From: Rubrivivax sp.
GTDB taxonomy: Bacteria > Pseudomonadota > Gammaproteobacteria > Burkholderiales > Burkholderiaceae_C
Reading direction: 5' to 3'
NCBI GenBank assembly: GCA_022842595.1
Contig: JALHPF010000009.1
Span: 62,001-126,000, forward strand
DNA: 64,000 bases
Each line of letters opens with the position of its first letter. Position 1 is the stretch's first letter. A model generated the notes under the pieces. The model made no database searches. It saw only the letters and a program-made list of their open reading frames with translations, and was not told the origin of the DNA. Positions 62,391 through 64,000 of the stretch are shown here, piece by piece. A program made the translations under genes and the position numbers.

Positions 62391-63166
62391 AGAACAACCA
62401 CCTCCGCGAACTCTTCGCCAGGCGCCAGACCGCCGTGGCCGGCTGGATGAGCCTGGACTCGGCTTACGCGGCCGAAGTCGTGGGCAGCTGCGGCTTCGAC
62501 GCGGTCGTGGTCGACTGCCAGCACGGCATGGCCGGGCACGCGCAGATGGTGGCCATGCTGCAGGCGCTGTCGCACACCACCGCCGTGCCGCTGGTGCGAG
62601 TCAGCCAGAACAACCTGGCCGAGGTCAACCGCGCGCTCGACGCAGGTGCGTACGGCATCATCTGCCCGCTGGTGAATTCAGCCACCGAGGCGCGCGCCTT
62701 CGGCCGCGCCTGCCGCTACCCCCTGGGCGGGGTCGAAGGCGACCGGTCTTTCGGGCCCGCCCGCGGCCTGCTGGTGGGCGGCAACGATTACGCCGATCAC
62801 GCCAACGCGCAGATCCTGGCGCTGGCGATGATCGAGACCCTGGACGGCCTGGACGCCGTCGAAGCCATTGCCGCCGTGCCGCAGATCGACGGGCTTTTCA
62901 TCGGCCCCAGCGACCTGGGCATTGCGCTCGGGCTGGGCCCGGGCGCGGCGCACGATCACCCGGCGATGGCGGCCGCTATCGAACGCATTCACGCCGCCGG
63001 CAACGCTGCCGGCAAAGTGACGGGCATCTGGTGCGGCAGCGCCGAAATGGCCCGCGACATGCGGGTCAAGGGCCTGCAACTGGTGGTGCCCGGGCACGAC
63101 GTCATCTGGCTGAAGGCTGAGATCAAGCGCAGGCTCGCAACGATCGCGGCTTCGACTGCGAGCTGA
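62387..63166 (+). CDS. HpcH/HpaI-type class II aldolase
   Basis: A 259-residue metal-dependent aldolase that cleaves 2-keto-hydroxy acids, usually releasing pyruvate. The catalytic His is His46 in VVDCQHGMAGH, Arg is in VPLVRVSQNN, metal-binding Glu is in LALAMIETLDG and Asp in FIGPSDLGIALG. The enzyme should act late in the pathway. The motif DCQHG in place of DGEHA places it outside the best-studied HpaI/GarL group. Confidence 0.9.
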   Translation: MKNNHLRELFARRQTAVAGWMSLDSAYAAEVVGSCGFDAVVVDCQHGMAGHAQMVAMLQALSHTTAVPLVRVSQNNLAEVNRALDAGAYGIICPLVNSATEARAFGRACRYPLGGVEGDRSFGPARGLLVGGNDYADHANAQILALAMIETLDGLDAVEAIAAVPQIDGLFIGPSDLGIALGLGPGAAHDHPAMAAAIERIHAAGNAAGKVTGIWCGSAEMARDMRVKGLQLVVPGHDVIWLKAEIKRRLATIAASTAS

Positions 63167-63229
63167 CCGGATCGTTCGCCAGTCCATTCGGTGCGCCGGG
63201 AACGGCCAGAACGGCTGCCGAAGCGGGGC

Positions 63230-63235
63230 TACATT
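63230..63235 (+). promoter_or_regulatory. candidate -10 box, possible leaderless start
   Basis: TACATT ends 6 nt before ATG 63242, the same spacing as at hisF and mutM. No Shine-Dalgarno sequence or clear -35 is present in the 75-bp gap after the aldolase gene. Confidence 0.3.
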
Positions 63236-63241
63236 GCGTGC

Positions 63242-64000
63242 ATGAACACCGCCAAACATCCTACCCAGCTCGTTGCGCATGAGCGCTTCGCCGGTCGCCA
63301 CCGCAGCGGCCCGCTGCTGCTGCTGCCCAATGCCTGGGACGCTGGCAGCGCGCGTTTGATGCAGGCCTTGGGCGCCGAGGCCATTGCCACCACCAGCGCC
63401 GGCCTGGCCTGGTCGCTGGGCTACCCGGACGGCGACAAGCTGCCGCCGGCGGAGTACGAAGCGGCGCTGCGGCGCATCCTGCGGGTCGTCGACTGCCCCG
63501 TCACGGCCGATGCGGAAGGAGGTTATGCCGACGACCCCGCGCAGGCCGGCCAGCATGTCGCCCGCCTGCTCGGCGCGGGTGCGGTGGGCGTCAACCTCGA
63601 AGATGGAAGCGGCCCGGCTTTGCTGCTGGCGCAGAAGATCGAAGCCAGCAAATCCGAAGCAGCCCGCGCCGGCCTGGGCCTGTGGGTGAATGCGCGCTGC
63701 GACGTGTATCTGCGCCAGCTGGCCCCGGGCCGGGCGCTGGCCGAGACCCTGGAGCGCGCAGCCTTGTACGCGCGGGCTGGTGCCGACAGCCTGTTCGTTC
63801 CCGGCGTCGCGCCCGCCGACATCGCCGCGCTGGTGCAGGGACAGTCGCTGCCGCTCAATGTGATGGCCAGGCCCGACCTGCCGCCACTGGCGGAACTGCA
63901 GCGGCTGGGCGTGCGGCGGCTGAGCGCGGGCAGCGCCATTGCACAGAAGGCCTGGGCCACGGCTCGTGATGCCGGGGCCGCGTTCCTGGCCGACGGCTGC
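63242..64000 (+). CDS. isocitrate lyase/PEP mutase family protein, 3' end outside window
   Basis: The frame is open from ATG 63242 to the window end, 253 residues seen. The fold is that of the ICL/PEP-mutase superfamily: LLLPNAWDAGSARLMQALGAEAIATTSAGLAWSLGYPDGD, metal-binding TADAEGGYADD (Asp90, Glu92), VNLEDGSG, and LWVNARCDVYL. Members include 2-methylisocitrate lyase, oxaloacetate decarboxylase and phosphonopyruvate hydrolase; the Cys-containing KKCGH motif of lyases is absent, favouring a decarboxylase or hydrolase-like member. It may be a further gene of the cluster or have its own promoter. Confidence 0.88.
   Translation, partial: MNTAKHPTQLVAHERFAGRHRSGPLLLLPNAWDAGSARLMQALGAEAIATTSAGLAWSLGYPDGDKLPPAEYEAALRRILRVVDCPVTADAEGGYADDPAQAGQHVARLLGAGAVGVNLEDGSGPALLLAQKIEASKSEAARAGLGLWVNARCDVYLRQLAPGRALAETLERAALYARAGADSLFVPGVAPADIAALVQGQSLPLNVMARPDLPPLAELQRLGVRRLSAGSAIAQKAWATARDAGAAFLADGC

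Overview
The window is about 68% GC and densely packed, with many 4-bp ATGA/GTGA overlaps between genes. Gene content and order point to a betaproteobacterium of the order Burkholderiales, probably the Rubrivivax/Leptothrix/Aquabacterium side of the group. The indicators are a Calvin-cycle phosphoribulokinase with CbbY, the lolB-ispE-tRNA-Gln-prs-rplY-pth order, a short-form HisG, a PEP-CTERM protein, and an intergenic GC-hairpin repeat of the kind seen in Comamonadaceae. No rRNA, IS element, integrase, prophage or CRISPR array is visible, and no gap without a gene exceeds about 220 bp.

Layout. 1-2.2 kb: 3' part of phosphoribulokinase, cbbY, and an exported glutathione peroxidase. 2.2-4.6 kb: a small lipid block (acyl-CoA-binding protein, WS/DGAT acyltransferase, SRPBCC protein). 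4.6-9.8 kb: a complete peptide/nickel-type ABC importer (one binding protein, two permeases, two ATPases). 9.8-13.1 kb: two paralogous small exported proteins, a TetR regulator, and a divergent ABC-2 exporter. 13.1-22.1 kb: a ClpP-like peptidase, BolA, and a disturbed histidine operon in the order hisG, hisD fused to a GNAT domain, RHH/PIN toxin-antitoxin pair, hisC, hisB, hisH, hisA, opposed PEP-CTERM gene, hisF. murA, hisI and hisE are absent from the places where related genomes usually carry them. 22-30 kb: housekeeping genes (rsmD, coaD, ferredoxin, pth, rplY, prs, tRNA-Gln, ispE, lolB, a TPR protein). 29.8-39.2 kb: mutM, a dynamin-like GTPase, mutY, LON-domain protein, rapZ, recN, nadK, hrcA, and a CAT-anticodon tRNA. 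39.3-46.7 kb: an accessory stretch with a flavoprotein, an RHH protein, a DJ-1/PfpI protein, a thioredoxin-like/ArsA fusion, and a nuclease-helicase of the DinG/XPD type.

46.4-64 kb is the most interesting region. It looks like one catabolic regulon for an unidentified substrate. A TonB receptor, a MetE-like zinc methyltransferase and a small unknown protein are transcribed leftward. A double NTF2-fold protein and an 11-gene run (HisD-like dehydrogenase, SDR, LacI regulator, second double NTF2-fold protein, CUT1-type ABC importer, bicupin, alpha/beta hydrolase, HpcH/HpaI aldolase) are transcribed rightward, followed by an ICL/PEP-mutase-family gene cut by the window end. Two CG-centred palindromes sharing the core TTGCA-WS-CGTATGCA-W lie at 50637-50652 and 51943-51958, in front of the two transcription units. 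They are the natural candidates for the operators of the encoded LacI protein.

All calls come from reading the sequence. No database search was run.
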